A stretch of 64,000 nt of DNA from Clarireedia homoeocarpa. Its lineage: Eukaryota > Ascomycota > Leotiomycetes > Helotiales > Rutstroemiaceae. The notes under the pieces were generated by a model. That model saw only the letters and a list, made by a program, of their open reading frames with translations, did not search any database and was not told the DNA's origin. The translations under genes were made by a program, and so were the position numbers. Of this stretch, positions 11,955-24,282 are shown piece after piece. The stretch is from assembly GCA_001465935.1 (NCBI GenBank), contig LNKV01000028.1:186001-250000 (forward strand), written 5' to 3'. Numbering within the stretch: the stretch's first letter is position 1; every line of letters begins with the position of its first letter.

Positions 11955-14474
11955 GCTAGAACGACCTGGGTGCTTTGATGAAACTGCTGTCTTTACCAGA
12001 ATTCATACGATGGTGCTGCCCAAAGTCCTAGACGAATTGATGCTACAGTACTTCGCAGTTAAGACGGAAATCCCTTTGTGAGTGTTTGTTCGTATTGAAG
12101 AAAAATTAGAATGAACGACTGTGGAATGATCTGCCGCAATTTGGCTTATGAAGCAAGATTCAAGCTCTGATTGGAGTTTCGACACTCTCGACCTGAACGG
12201 TTGTCACATCACATCGCAGGGATTTGGGAAGCAGAGTGTGTCTCTCCGATAAGCATCATGCATGCACTAATTCGGATACGAGATAGTCTCCGTATAAGAT
12301 CTGCAGTTTTGCACCCACAGTGATAGCATTTTGCCGGGACAGTCCCAGACTTTTCGGGTAATAGAACCCTTCGGGAATTCTTCAGAGAAAGAGATCCCGC
12401 CTAAACTGGAATTTGGGCTGTTCCATTCTTCAAGGGTTCAAAGAGTGCTTCTCGTATAGCAACCACGACATGTTCGTTTGTTATTAGGCTTGCTGCTCAT
12501 CCGCTTCCTGTGCTACGATTTGAACTTATTATGTTTGCCGGGTCAATCGACCGGAAGTGATTGTTTGTCTCCCAAAATTATTACTGATTGGTATATCCAT
12601 TAATCCAACTCATGTGCTAAGGGCAAGAATATATGCTGGCTAGGTCAAGCCTCCATGATTTCTCGTACTGGAAGCTGCGCCTCCATAAGGGAGTATCCTC
12701 GGGCATAGGAGGAAGGCGACTGACTCGGAAACTATCCATTCAAACATCAAGACTTTCTCGTGTTGGGTGAAGGGGTTATGAAGTTACCAGAAGTGGCTCG
12801 TGTCTAAAGCTGCAGGTAATGAGGGCACAATGAGGTTCCAATGCTTTCATTGTAGGCCAGCACGGATTGTCCTGAAGCAAGAAATGGAGAAAGCGCAAAG
12901 CCTGGACGGTCGATGGTCGAAGCAGCATGAGCAACAGAGTTGGTTGTATGGCGAGGTATATTCGATTGTTGATGTTAAAGGCTAATGGCAACATGTGCTA
13001 GAGAGAGGGAGTTTCGGCCACTTTATAATGAGCACTGCATCATCATTTTCAGGCGATGGATGAGCGAAGCAAGAACAACATGCGTCCATCACGTTATCGC
13101 CTCTTTAGAGGCTTCAGATAGTCACCAAGTCGAATGATCCTGTCCGCCAAATCGTGCTGAAGCATACATCATAATGATTACCATTTTCCAACACGAACTT
13201 GATTTAATATTTAGACATCGCTCGGAATATAGTCGCATGATTCGAGAGTTCCAAAGAAGCCATATGTCTTGGGCCTTTGGATCGCACAAATCGACTCCGA
13301 ACACCCGGAAAGGATGAGCTCGACTTTTGGATGGGCATATCTAGTATGCGACCAGGCCATCAAATATACTGTGCGGTGAACTTACACCGGGTATGGCCGG
13401 CCCTTAAGGTGCTTTCTCCATGCTATCGCTGCGTTATATATCAAACTCGGAGAGGAGGTCGAAGACCGTTCCCCACTCCACAGGTTATTTAGATAATCAG
13501 TTGCTCACCTGCGCAATTTGTTGTTTTATTCGATCTGACCAGGGCAAGCTCGAATTGCGTACTCATCTGAGGAGTCATATCTCGTCCCAACATTCAAGAT
13601 TTCGCGAGAAAAGATTCTAAGGCTGCAATTCATTAATTGACGTTCGTAGCATTCCGGAGTCTCGACTGATCTTGGATGGTCGCATTGATCTTGGCTGGTC
13701 GCATTGAGACTGACTGCCGTAATATGTGGTTCTTCGGTCTTGATTTGCCAATGGTGAATGCAGATATAGTGGTGCCGGCAGCCGATCCCAAGGTCATGAA
13801 GAGAGTTTGAACAGGTGGCTGCCTCTGCTGTTGCGTTTCGGAAATAATTTCTGCCACCTGTCAATGAGTTGATGGCAAAAACGTAAAAACGGACCTGAGC
13901 CCAAGTCGGTTTTGAGCTCCGTTGTTACGACTCCGGTTTATTGAAAATCGTAAAGCTACGACAGTGAAGCTCGCAGCAAAGGGATTTATGTCGAAGTTAA
14001 CCCAAGAGCTCAAAACTAGCTCTAGACGCGTGGAGGAGGGGTACCGCGCAAGAGGAGCTAGGCATGTTTCGGCCTAGTATTTCACACGTGATGATCAGCA
14101 AGCAGTAAGCCAATATTACGTGGGAAGTGAGATTTGAAGCAACGACTGGTCCGATCTTCATACCCATTCCATCTATTATAAGAAGATTTGCACACGTGCA
14201 GCGGCAGCAAAGCTTCTACCTAATCCGGTCCACTCACAAAATAGATATAGTAGAGTTCAGTCCCGCCAGCTATGCCGCGTCTTCGAGGATCCTTCCAGTC
14301 TGCAATGTCGAGGTCTAGACGCAACAATAGTCTTTGGCTCGTGGGGATTGGATTGGAATGGAAAATCCGTTCCTGATTTAACCTTATCGTTATTAAGGCG
14401 CTTCATCGCGATGCGCCAACGCACGCTGGTTCCATTGATTGGATGGTCCTGAATCGTAAGGCGTTTGTGAAAGG

Positions 14475-14481
14475 TATATAA
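14475..14481 (+). promoter_or_regulatory. Possible TATA box of MFS gene
   Basis: TATATAA, 75-81 bp upstream of the chosen ATG at 14556. The position suits a fungal TATA element. No transcript data. Confidence 0.35.
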
Positions 14482-14555
14482 CATCATAACATTCGTATCA
14501 AATGTGCACAGAGCGTATAAGTCACAGAATCGTTTTTCCATTGCTCATAGCTATC

Positions 14556-16334
14556 ATGTCCGCGTCGAAGGAACAATCCGAGGAAGAGAAGAGCGCACGC
14601 TTCGGTCGAGAAAGGCCAATTCATTTCAAGAATGCCATGACTGAGGTTGGATTTGTGTTAGTTGCATCACCCACTCTTTTGGCAGCTTGGAAATCCCTAG
14701 TCTCAGAAACCCAAGGGGATGCCTCGCACCTTGATCCTGATGCTAACACGCTGCATAGGACTTCAACATGCGTATCAATGATTCTCTCCGTGAGTCTTTC
14801 CGTTCTGGAACCTAGACACTCTGAACTCATGATCATGCCAGGAATATTTCGTTAGCGGGTTTGCTTTGATCATTCCAGATCTTATCGAAAACCTCGACAT
14901 TCCAGCTTCTTCGTCAAAATGGCCAGCAGCCGCCTACTCGCTGATGGTGTCTTCCGTTATGCTTCCACTGGGTAGGCTTGCAGACATCTACGGTGGAAGA
15001 CCTATTTATATTGCTGGCCTCGTTTGGCTGGCTATCTGGTCCATTATCGCCGGGTTTTCTAAAAATCAGTATATGCTTGATATATGTCGGGCATTACAAG
15101 GACTGGGCGCAGGCGCTTTTCTGCCGTCTGGGATGATGTTACTTGGCCAGATTTATAGCCCAGGTCCAAGAAAAAATCTTGTTTTCAGTGAGTAACCCAA
15201 GACTGAACAATATTGAATCTATTCTAATAGTTTCCGCAAGGCATCTACGGCGCATGCGGGGCAGGGGGGTTTTTTGTTGGTATATTCTTCGCCGGCTTAA
15301 CTGCACAGTACAATGCATGGCCATGGTATGTTGAGCCATTTGGTTCTATTGCTCATCTAACCGAATCTAGGTTCTTCTGGATTGGGGCCATCTTATCGTT
15401 TATGGGTCTCATCTCTGCATTGTTCTTCATACCCAGGCAGACGTCGCAAGCTCAATCCAAAGATCAAAAGATGGACTGGCTTGGAGCTGGACTCCTGGCA
15501 AGTAGCTTCATTCTTTTTGTGTATGCTATGACGGATAGTGCACAAGCTCCAAATGGATTTAGAACTCCTTATATTATCATTACTCTTGTTCTGGGCATCG
15601 TATTTTTCTTCATCGCCATCTACGTTGAACGAAACGTTGCGGCTCAACCACTCCTACCATTTTCCATTTTCACGATTCCACGAATGACGCCCTTGTTCGT
15701 GGCATTGTTCTTCACCTATGGGAGCCTTGGGGTTTTTCTTCTATATGCAACACTCTACTGTACAAATATAATGGGAGCCACAAGTCTACAACTCGTTGCA
15801 TGGTTCACTCCACTCGCAATCGGTGGGTGCCTCATCGGCATATTCGGCGGCTTTGTTCTCCACCTCGTCTCGGGTACTATCTTGGTCTTATTTTCGGGCA
15901 TTTGCTGGATTGTCGCACCGCTCTTATTTGCCCTCGCCCCTGAAGGTGCCAATTTCTGGGCGTGGGTATTCACATCTATGACCTGCGCAACTCTCGGAAT
16001 TGACATAACCTTCAACGTCACAACTATATTCATCACTAGTTCTTTACCTCCTTCTCAGCAAGGGCTTGCAGCAGCAGTGATCAATTCCATCATGCAGCTC
16101 TCCATAGCAGTCTGTTTGGGCATATCCACAGTCATCGAGGAAGCGACGAAAGCAACAGGTTCCCTTCACAGTTATAGATCTGTGTTTTGGTTCGAAGTAG
16201 GATGTGCAAGTCTCGCTTTGTGTATTCTTATCTCGTTCATCAAGATCGATTCGGCAAAGGCAGATAGCAGCTTAGTTCAAAAGATAGAAGTGGATAACGC
16301 GAGCTCACCGGTACTAGTTGTGGAAGCTAACTGA
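14556..16334 (+). CDS. MFS transporter, drug:H+ antiporter-like
   Basis: Five exons: 14556-14656, 14759-14789, 14842-15187, 15241-15325, 15371-16334 (508 aa). Introns begin GTTAGT, GTGAGT, GTGAGT and GTATGT. An N-terminal hydrophilic stretch rich in S/E/K precedes TM1. Exon 3 holds the MFS loop 2-3 signature GRLADIYGGRP and the following helices with GFSKNQ and RALQGLGAGAFLPSGMMLLG. The multiple hydrophobic segments fit 12-14 helices. Expected to be a plasma- or vacuolar-membrane proton-coupled exporter; the substrate cannot be read from sequence. The first intron (102 bp) is a multiple of three and lacks stops, so its removal rests on restoring a clean TM1 (EVGFVTSTCVSMILSEYFVS). It converges with the thioredoxin-domain gene to its right. 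Confidence 0.9.
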
Positions 16335-16603
16335 TGAAATGCAGTCGCATCACTTCCCGTGGCATGGGGACACCTGTACTCATGCATGGGAAATAGAGCA
16401 GGCCTCTAGGATTCATGGCGACTGCGGTGATTTTGCTCGGGGTGGGATTCTGGGGATTATAAGCTAGAGCGGCCAGAAAAATTACCGCCTTCGCACGCGA
16501 AAGAATTAAGCAACCTCAAAACCAGCGCCCGGTGCGCGACATAGTTTCACTGCGCTCGGAACCTCGTACCCCACTGACGATGAACTGCACTGCAGCCCAG
16601 ACG

Positions 16604-16633
<30 letters not shown>
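16604..16633 (+). repeat. Poly-A homopolymer (30 nt)
   Basis: Uninterrupted run of A, about 270 bp downstream of the MFS stop codon. It could be genuine or the poly-A scar of an inserted retrocopy. No flanking retrocopy was recognised. Confidence 0.9.
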
Positions 16634-16636
<3 letters not shown>

Positions 16637-17861
16637 CACACCAATGTTAACTACGAACGGAGGTAGCTGTCCATTTTTGATTTGACCTGAACCTTGTTAT
16701 TCCACAGCAAACCTCGCGCTGGCGCGAGAAGGGTGCTGAGATCGAGCGAGGGTTTACAGGGAATATCTCGTTTGAGGGGAGCGAGTGGGGTGGATAGATT
16801 GATTAGCTTCCAGTTGCTTGCTGCTTGCTTCGGCGGGGGTGAGGATGGGCTGTGATGGTATGGTATGGTATGGTGAAGTGATGAGCGAGCAGTTATTGTC
16901 AGGACGCGCAGATGACAAAGGGAACTATCTATTCGCGCCGGCGATGATGACGGAGAAGCGTTCAGCAGTTTGTTTTGGAGGAGGGGAGGGGAATATGATA
17001 TCAATCGATCAACTCAGTTCAATTCAGGACCAATCAGTTGATACGAATGCTCAATCAGACTGGAAAAAAAAAAAGCTACCAGCAAGCTTAGATTTAGATT
17101 TAGAATCCCCAGCCGTAGCAGCAGACTAAGACGCAGAGAAGAGTAGACCAGAGTAGAGATTCCAAATTGCAGTCAATTCATTTCAACCAACTCCTAATTC
17201 TCATATCACAGCATGCTCAACGAGCACTTCAACCCAATACGTACGTACGTACGTACTCGTACCGTAAGTAAGTCGTAGTCTAGCATTCTCGCAGGCCAAT
17301 TCTGGCTACGAGTAAGTTAGTTGATCCTGATAGTTAGATAGACAGACTCAATTCTATCGATTAGTATGTCTGTGTATGTAAGTATGAACAATTAGCATCA
17401 TACCATACCATACTGTAAGACACCTACCTACCTACCTACCTACCGACCTAATTAGTGAACTCTAGGGTAAAAAAAAAAAGTTAATATACAGTAAGATACG
17501 ATTACGAGTACCCAGATCAAGCAAGTGGTAAGTAAGTAAGACTTGCATTACGTTACATCACATCACATCACATCAGCCAAGATGATTGCGAAAAGGGACG
17601 GGGAGTGGAGGGGGAGTTTCGTAACTATTCCTTCTATTCAAGTACACACACACACACATACGTTACATGCTACTATGTATGTATGTATGTCTCATTAGGC
17701 ACAAATCCATTCATTACTCACTCACTCACTCACTCACTCACTTCATACGTCACAAAGATATCTCTCCTCTGCTCTGCTCTCCTCTCCTGTCTTCATTGTC
17801 ATCGTCATCACCATTATCCCTGTAAAGTATGATAACAATATACCTTTCTAAATCGCACACA

Positions 17862-17897
17862 CCCGCTAGACCCGCTAGACCCGCTAGACCCGCCAGA
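17862..17897 (+). repeat. 9-bp tandem repeat CCCGCTAGA x4
   Basis: Three exact units followed by one with a single C for T change (CCCGCCAGA). Part of a simple-repeat cluster between 17.2 and 17.9 kb. Confidence 0.85.
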
Positions 17898-18131
17898 TTA
17901 TCAGATTATTAAACCATCAAATCTAAAAAGTCAAACAAAAGAATTCAATTCCGACCACCCTTCCCAACCAACTTACTATGCTTATCAAAATATCCGCCCC
18001 ACCCCAACTATGTAACGCCTGCAAGCACCTTTCCCTTTCCCAAGAAAATTCCATTCCCTGCACCCAAGGTACCGAGAAGATCAATCAATCAAATACACCA
18101 CCCGAAGTAATACGATGCGGCACGGTACTAT

Positions 18132-20757
18132 TCAGTTCTCCTTCGCATTCTCTCCTCGTGGAGAATCCGTCCCCACCTGCCGTAACTGTACTTTCTCTCC
18201 GGCACTCTTCGAATCACCTTTACTCCCACCAGCCAAGTCGTTCTTAGTCCCAACACTCGGCAACATCTCCTTCAACCCCACCATCCCCAAACCCTCACTC
18301 TTTCCACCCCCACTCCCATCCCTGCCCCCATCTTCCTCCAACCCCACACCCGAATCTACAAAAAATACCTCATCCTCCTCCCTACAAGCTCCATTCTCAC
18401 AAACCAAAATCCTCGTCTTCCCACTCTCCACCATCCCCCTCAACAACCCATTCCTCTCCCTTAACCACTTTCCCCCTTCACCTCCCAGCCGCGCAAACGT
18501 GCCCAACCCGCCTCTCGGCGTCCTCTCAAATTCTCTCACTCTCTTCCCAATCACCGCATCCCCCTTTCCCTCATAAGCCACTACACCTTTGACGCCTAGA
18601 TGGCTGGCAACGATAGCAGGCATAAAACTGGCGAAGAGCCAGGGATATTGCAGCATTTCTGATTCGAAGCTCTTGATGGTTTCTTTGGCTTTTTGGGCAT
18701 ATGAATCGTCGTTGAGAAGGGAAGAGAGGCGGAAAAGGTTTGAAGCCGAAATACCGTTCGTGGAGGGTTCAGAAGAATCCATACCGTCTTTTAATCGTAG
18801 AATGACATGTGGCGCTAAGGCAGGAGTGGAGAAGAATGCGCCGCTGTTGCTGCTGTCATAGAAGAGTTCGATTTGAGTTTCTGTAATCATCATTAGCCAT
18901 ATGTAGTCGAGAGTAGAAAGCTCTATATACTTTGAAGATCGTCAGCCCACTGAAGCCATTTATCATCAAACGTAGCTTCATAAAGATCGACAAGTCCTTC
19001 AATCAAAAATGCATAATCATCCGCAAACCCTTCCGTGTCACCTCTGCCCTCACGCCAGATTCTGTATAATTTCTTCGAGTTTTCATCATAGAGGTTCTTC
19101 TTGATAAATGTAGCTGTCTTGACAGCCGCAGCCATGTACTTTTCAGACCGTTCCGGATCAAACCCCTTGATCACCGCGCCTGTTCTGGATAATGCTCCAA
19201 TGGAAATACCATTCCAACTAACGACAATCTTGTCGTCCAATCCCGGTCTCACACGCTCCTTTTCTCGGTGAGCCTGCAGAGCCGCTTTCCCTTTCTTGAT
19301 AGTCCTAACTACTTCATCCTCCTTCATGCCGAGCGTACTTGCGATTGCCGAAGGGGTATTGACAATAGCAAGTACGTTTTGATCTATAAATTCATCATGA
19401 GGATCATTATCTGGTTCGACATTACCATGGCCAGTCACATCGAAGAATGCGGATAGAACTGGTTCAGCTTGAGGACCTAGGATATTCTCGAATTCTCGCT
19501 TCGTCCATACGTAGTAGGCTCCTTCTCGTTTCTCGGCATCGCCTTTCTTGTAGAAACTATCGGCATCCTCACTGGAGTAGAACCCACCTTCAGAATGAGC
19601 GAGCGTAGTTGTTAGATATTTCGCAATGTCATAGACAACACCAAGAAACTCGGGGTCCCTTGATAGCAGGAAAGCATCTAGGTAAAGATGTAGAAGCTGT
19701 GCGTTGTCGTAAAGCATCTTCTCGAAATGAGGGAGTGACCAGTTTGCAGTGACCGAGTATCTAGCAAACCCGTTCCCAATGTGGTCATGGATACCACCCC
19801 GAGCCATTTTGCGCAAAGTGGTAATGGCCATTGTCTCCGCGTTATGACATTCCGGTAAACCCACAATGTCCAATACAGCTTGTGGAAATTGACCAAGGCG
19901 AAGCAAGAAAGCGAGTTTCGAAGGGGTAGGAAACTTCGGGGCTGAGCCAAAGCCTCCATTCTTCTTGTCGAACGTATCCGCGAAATGTTGGGTTGCCTCT
20001 TCCAGCAGTTCGATATCAATCGCATCACTGCTCTCTCCTAACCTACCACTTAGCGTTCCCTCGTCCGCGAAATCTTTCAATTGCTGAAGGATCTGGACCG
20101 AATCCTGTCTGCACCGTTGTTCTTGTTCTTTCCATACAGTGCTCAGCTTATTCAAAATGCCTAGGAAGTCGACCTGATCTTGAAACGGCATCGCATTATT
20201 CGGTCCTGGCCAGTAAGTACCGCCAAACACGGGCTCCAAATCGGGCGTCAGGAAGACATTCAGCGGCCATCCCCCAGATCCTGTTGTGGCTTGCACAAAA
20301 TTCATGTATATTCTATCGATATCGGGTCGTTCTTCGCGGTCTACCTTAATTGGGATGAATGCGCTATTCAATATTGCGGCAACTTCTTCGTTCTCAAATG
20401 ACTCGCGCTCCATGATATGGCACCCTACATCGCGATTGTAAGCCTTTCATCCTGCCACAGTAAGGTCGCCCCAGAGAATCACTCACAATGGCATGAGCTG
20501 TACCCAATACTCACAAACAACAGTCTATTCTCCTTCTTGGCCAAGTCAATGGCCTCGTCACCCCAGATTTGCCATGCGACAGGGTTGCTAGAATGAGCCC
20601 GCACATAAGGACTTTTGCTCTGGTCGGCTTTGTTCACCAGGACGGTTTCATCATTTTTCTGTTCTGGTAGTGCAGTCTCCTTCTTCAGCGCACCCTTCAA
20701 TGCCTGCCCTATACCTTGCCCCTCGCCTTCCCCACCTCGAAGATGTGCTGTCATCAT
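18132..20757 (-). CDS. SPATA20/YyaL-type thioredoxin-domain protein (DUF255)
   Basis: Three exons read leftwards: 20757-20487, 20424-18931, 18880-18132 (837 aa). Residues about 43-200 form the DUF255 thioredoxin-like domain, with the family hallmark CHWCH at 89-93 created exactly by joining exons 1 and 2, followed by VDREERPDIDRIYM and GGWPLNVFLTPD. The rest resembles the (alpha/alpha)6 glycosidase-like part of bacterial YyaL and human SPATA20 (LPHFEKMLYDNAQL, EGAYYVWTKREF, DDKIVVSWNG). The biochemical activity of the family is unsettled. An in-frame stop lies upstream of the ATG at 20757 and a second Met follows immediately. The C-terminal 150 residues are acidic/Gly-rich and less conserved. 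Convergent with the MFS gene on its left. Confidence 0.93.
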
Positions 20758-21851
20758 GGCCTCGAGCGGTGCTATAATCTTGGTGTACGATCCGTGAGAT
20801 GTTAGCCTCGACCACAGATTAGACTATGACCGTAAGTTGAAGGTCTTCTGTGCAATACGAGGTACCAAGTGGGCTGTGTGTTGGAATTGTCGAGATCGTT
20901 AGCCGCCTTGGTGGTTCGCACCTTGATAGCCCCGCCTCTCCTCGCTTGATTGGGCGCGTTTCTACCACGCTGATGTAAATTCTCGTAAATATGTAATTTA
21001 TGAAGTGGTCAAAGTAGAAGAAGGAATACACGGGGAAGGAAGGAGTTCGAAATCGATTGAAAAAGTTGTGCTGAGGAAAATAATTGTTTGTAGGCAGCAT
21101 ACCTTATCAGTCAGATTAAGCACAGACGTTGGAATTATCGTCGTTAGACACGTGCTTCTAACTCCCGAGAAACGTCCTACTAAGCCTTTTAAGATCAGCA
21201 CAATATAACTTATCGTTACATCGGCCTTCCGCCACTTAATTGGGACAGATCCTATTTCAGATCTTGAGGCAGGGAGCTCTAAACATAGAATCATGATCGT
21301 CTTCTGTCTAGAAGTGGAAGTCAGCCCAAGAAGCGGATTTCCCAGGTAACACCCATTGAGATGAAGTACCTGTCATCTGGGACATCACATAAATGCAAGA
21401 TATAAGTGTAAAAAGGTGTGTTAAGGGATCTTAGAGGATCTATTTTTGAAATATCTACAAGAATTGAATAATGCACAAGTGCTTGTGAATACATGCTTTT
21501 GCTAACCATAATCATATCCCGATCACATGCATCTCGAAACCGAAACATGCCAAGGCCATACAAAAGACATATATGAGTAAGAAGCGCCATCAATACCCAG
21601 GGAGACGCGAGATACAGCCAATCTAATCCATTTGTGCCGTCAAGTGCGTACCGACATAGCGTGCCAGCACACAGCATCTAAACCACCTTTCAATAGAAGT
21701 TCATACATGAAAGGTAGACTTTAAGCTCCAGAGCTTTAATATGACCCAGCAAATGCAATCACCAACCTCAAGACACCGTTCGCAACGACTCAGAATCATG
21801 GGGTGAAATTGAACGCCAATAACTCCTTCGTGCAAACGGGCATGAAATCAT
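20758..21851. other. Intergenic (promoter and 3' flank)
   Basis: 5' flank of the SPATA20-like gene and 3' flank of the CAP-domain gene; both are on the minus strand. A 118-codon minus-strand ORF at 21321-21677 has no recognised motif and falls in the CAP gene's downstream region, so I treat it as chance. Confidence 0.5.
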
Positions 21852-22786
21852 TTAAGACAAAACATTCTTGTCGAAAGAACCAAGAACATTTCCAACTGGG
21901 TAGTAGTCGCAGATGCTGTACCAGATGTACATGCCGTTGTAGATGCTGTTGTCGGTACCACATCTAACGACAGCGCATCCGACTGTGGTACTAGCTTGCC
22001 AGACCATTTGTGTGAAGTGCAAGAAGTCACCGACAGATTCGGATGGGGATGCGACGCCGTACAAGCTACCGTATAATTTTTCCTCGCCATACCAGTCATC
22101 CATAGCGTTCTTAAGGGCTGTAGCATCATCGTAAGCATTGGGGTCAGTGCTGCCAGCGACGGCAATGTTTTGTCCATAAGCACCCTTGCCTTGAGAACTA
22201 ATGGGAGGTTAGCATGCTTTTACCTTTCACTTCACGAATTAACTTACAGGATGTGCTCGAACTTTGTGCAGCTACCCTCTTGAGCAGCATATCCGGCGAG
22301 GGTTGCATTCCATGTCATAGCAGAGGCGGAGTGGCTGGCACGAGCATTGCTGTGAACAGAAACAGCCGTTGCTTCGAGACCAGTAGCGGCAGAAGGGGTG
22401 GTGGAGGCAGCCGGGGCTGCAGAGGAAGAGGAGGGTTTGGAGTAAACGGGGGAGGCCACGGATGAGGATGAGGTGGCGGGAGATTGATTGACAGTCACAA
22501 CGACGACGGACTGAGATGATGATGACGTTGTGTGTACCGGGGCGGGAGCGGCTTGAGAGTAGGTGTGGTATCCGTAGTGTTGAGCATGAGAGGAAGCTAC
22601 AACAGTCTCAACTGGAGCAGTAGCAGTGACGATAATTGGCTCAGCTGTGACGGTGACCATAACAACGTTGGTGACAATCTCAACGGCGATGGCAGCTGGA
22701 GCTTCAACTTCCAAACCCTTCTTGTGGAGAGGCGAGGCGACTGCCAAAGCAGTGAAGAGAGAAGTGGCAGCGACAGAGTAACGCAT
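21852..22786 (-). CDS. Secreted CAP/PR-1 (SCP) domain protein
   Basis: Two exons: 22786-22248 and 22197-21852, with a 50-bp GTAAGT..TTAG intron (294 aa). Residues 1-18 are a signal peptide. About 140 residues of Val/Thr then Ser/Pro/Ala-rich sequence follow, a likely O-glycosylated spacer. The C-terminal CAP domain has TWNATLAGYAAQ, CTKFEH, a GENI-like YGQNIAV (Q for the usual E), CAP1-like HFTQMVWQASTTVGCA and CAP2-like YSICDYYPVGNV. Fungal PR-1-like proteins bind sterols or lipids and are exported; some act in host interaction. The missing Glu of GENI removes one residue of the usual metal-coordinating set. No GPI signal seen. Confidence 0.93.
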
Positions 22787-23745
22787 ATTGACTGATGTTT
22801 TGACGAGGTGATTCTTTCCTGGTAAGAGATTGAAATGCTTTGCTTTCTTCGAGAAAGTACTTGTACTTTGGGAGGGATGTAAAGATTGGCAGCACTGCTG
22901 GACTAATTTCTGATGGGAACGTCTTCAAGAATGACCGTGGACCGGAAGAGGCGTGGGGGAGGGCTTCTGATCGGCGTGGAGACGACGGGGAACAAGTTAT
23001 GGGTTTATCTGAGGAGTTTTCGCGAGGTAAATTGTGGAATACTAGATTCTACACACTTGGGCGTTGCACGGTAATGGTTGAACTGGAAGAGCTTGTCCTG
23101 GAAAGGAGTGTAATTGCCGTAGAACGACGGGAATGAATGTAGATGGTTGGTTGAGGGGTAGAGAACAGGAATGCGAAAGTGGTGGAAAAGAAGGTGGTTT
23201 TATTGCGTGAGGGCAACGTAAAGGCAAACTGGAGATGAAATGACCTTGACTGGGGTGCTGGAATTACCTAGGAATGAACCCTTGCTACACGTCGATGGGA
23301 CGTGCTCTTATGTACCCGTGTGGGAATAAAGAAGCTACCCAATTAATATTAGCTCCATTTAGAGTCGCGCAAAGAGGCTCGGGAGAATCAAAGAACAACC
23401 TATTCCAGGTTAGTCTACTTCTACTTTAAAATAGCACAAAGATGTTTTGTCATGTTTTGTCGGACGGGAAGGCCCATTGGTCGGTGAGGCAGGAGAGTAA
23501 GGGAAAGTAAGGAAAGTAAGGGAAACCAAGGTTGGTGGGGAAAATGAAGGGCTGTTTGATAGGATGAACAGGATTCACTTAGCTGGTAGTGGCCTTGTCC
23601 AGGGGTAAAAGAAGTCGTTTTGTTCTGACGCCGGTAAGTAAGCACAGCAGCAGGCACAGCGAACGAGCATAAAAGTGGCAGGCGCATAGTTGAAGGGAGA
23701 AGCAAGACAGTATGAAACGCCACTGCTCCAGCACAAAGCCGTATT

Positions 23746-23780
23746 GCGACTGCGACTGTGACTGTGACTGTGACTGTGAC
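23746..23780 (+). repeat. Hexanucleotide repeat (GCGACT)2(GTGACT)n
   Basis: Two GCGACT units pass into three GTGACT units plus a partial copy. It is the source of alternating C/D and T/V runs in translated frames of both strands, which are therefore not evidence of genes. Confidence 0.85.
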
Positions 23781-24219
23781 ATCCCACTTGTACAAAGTAT
23801 GCATACTGGTGTTGTGTTGCGCGGTTCTTCCCCAGCGGCCGGCTATCTCTCGGAATTCGGCCAGCAAGGATCCAGCCAGACCTCGTCGAGAAATGCTTAG
23901 CTGGAGATTCGATTGAGATTAAACCCGCAGTGGTTCACAAGTTCATTTGGAGAAGAAAAACAAAACAAACGGGCGCAGAACAGTTGGGCAGGGGGGAGAG
24001 TCGGGCCACTCACTCAGTATGAAACACGCCTTATTCCGCTCATCTCGGGATCACACTTTGAAAAGTTTGTCGATCCCCAACTCCCTGCGGAATCGATTTG
24101 CGTAACCAGATGCCGGCCAAATCTGTTGAAATTATCCTCGATAATGAAAGATCTAGGGTTCTGCTTCCGTAGTGCTCTTGACAGTCGATGAACCTTGGGA
24201 GATGGAAAACAATAAGAAC

Positions 24220-24282
24220 GGTGGTTGGGGGTTGGAGGTTGGAGGGTTGGCCTGGACTGGCGGTGGTGGGGTCGGGTTGGAG
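24220..24282 (+). other. G-rich tract with G-quadruplex potential
   Basis: More than eight runs of two to five G separated by one to four T/A bases, for example TTGGGGGTTGGAGGTTGG. The pattern fits two-tetrad and possibly three-tetrad quadruplexes on the plus strand. No gene context beyond lying in the gene-poor island. Confidence 0.5.

Larger units (their letters stand above)
11388..14555. other. Intergenic region with a short in-frame tandem repeat
   Basis: Promoter side of the GPI-protein gene, then about 3 kb without a recognisable gene. A short plus-strand ORF at 11763-11978 contains three 9-residue repeats (separate entry). ORFs around 12.8-13.9 kb overlap on both strands and show no family motif. 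The right end is the promoter of the MFS gene starting at 14556. Confidence 0.5.
16335..18131. other. Intergenic, microsatellite-rich
   Basis: Region between two convergent genes. It contains a 30-nt poly-A run (16604-16633), short ATGGT repeats near 16857, ACGT, ACCT and CACT microsatellites between 17230 and 17740, and a 9-bp tandem repeat at 17862-17897. No supported gene. Confidence 0.6.

Noticed and set aside
23421..23867. 148-codon minus-strand ORF
   Set aside because: Includes alternating T/V residues generated by the hexamer repeat at 23746-23780; no family resemblance.
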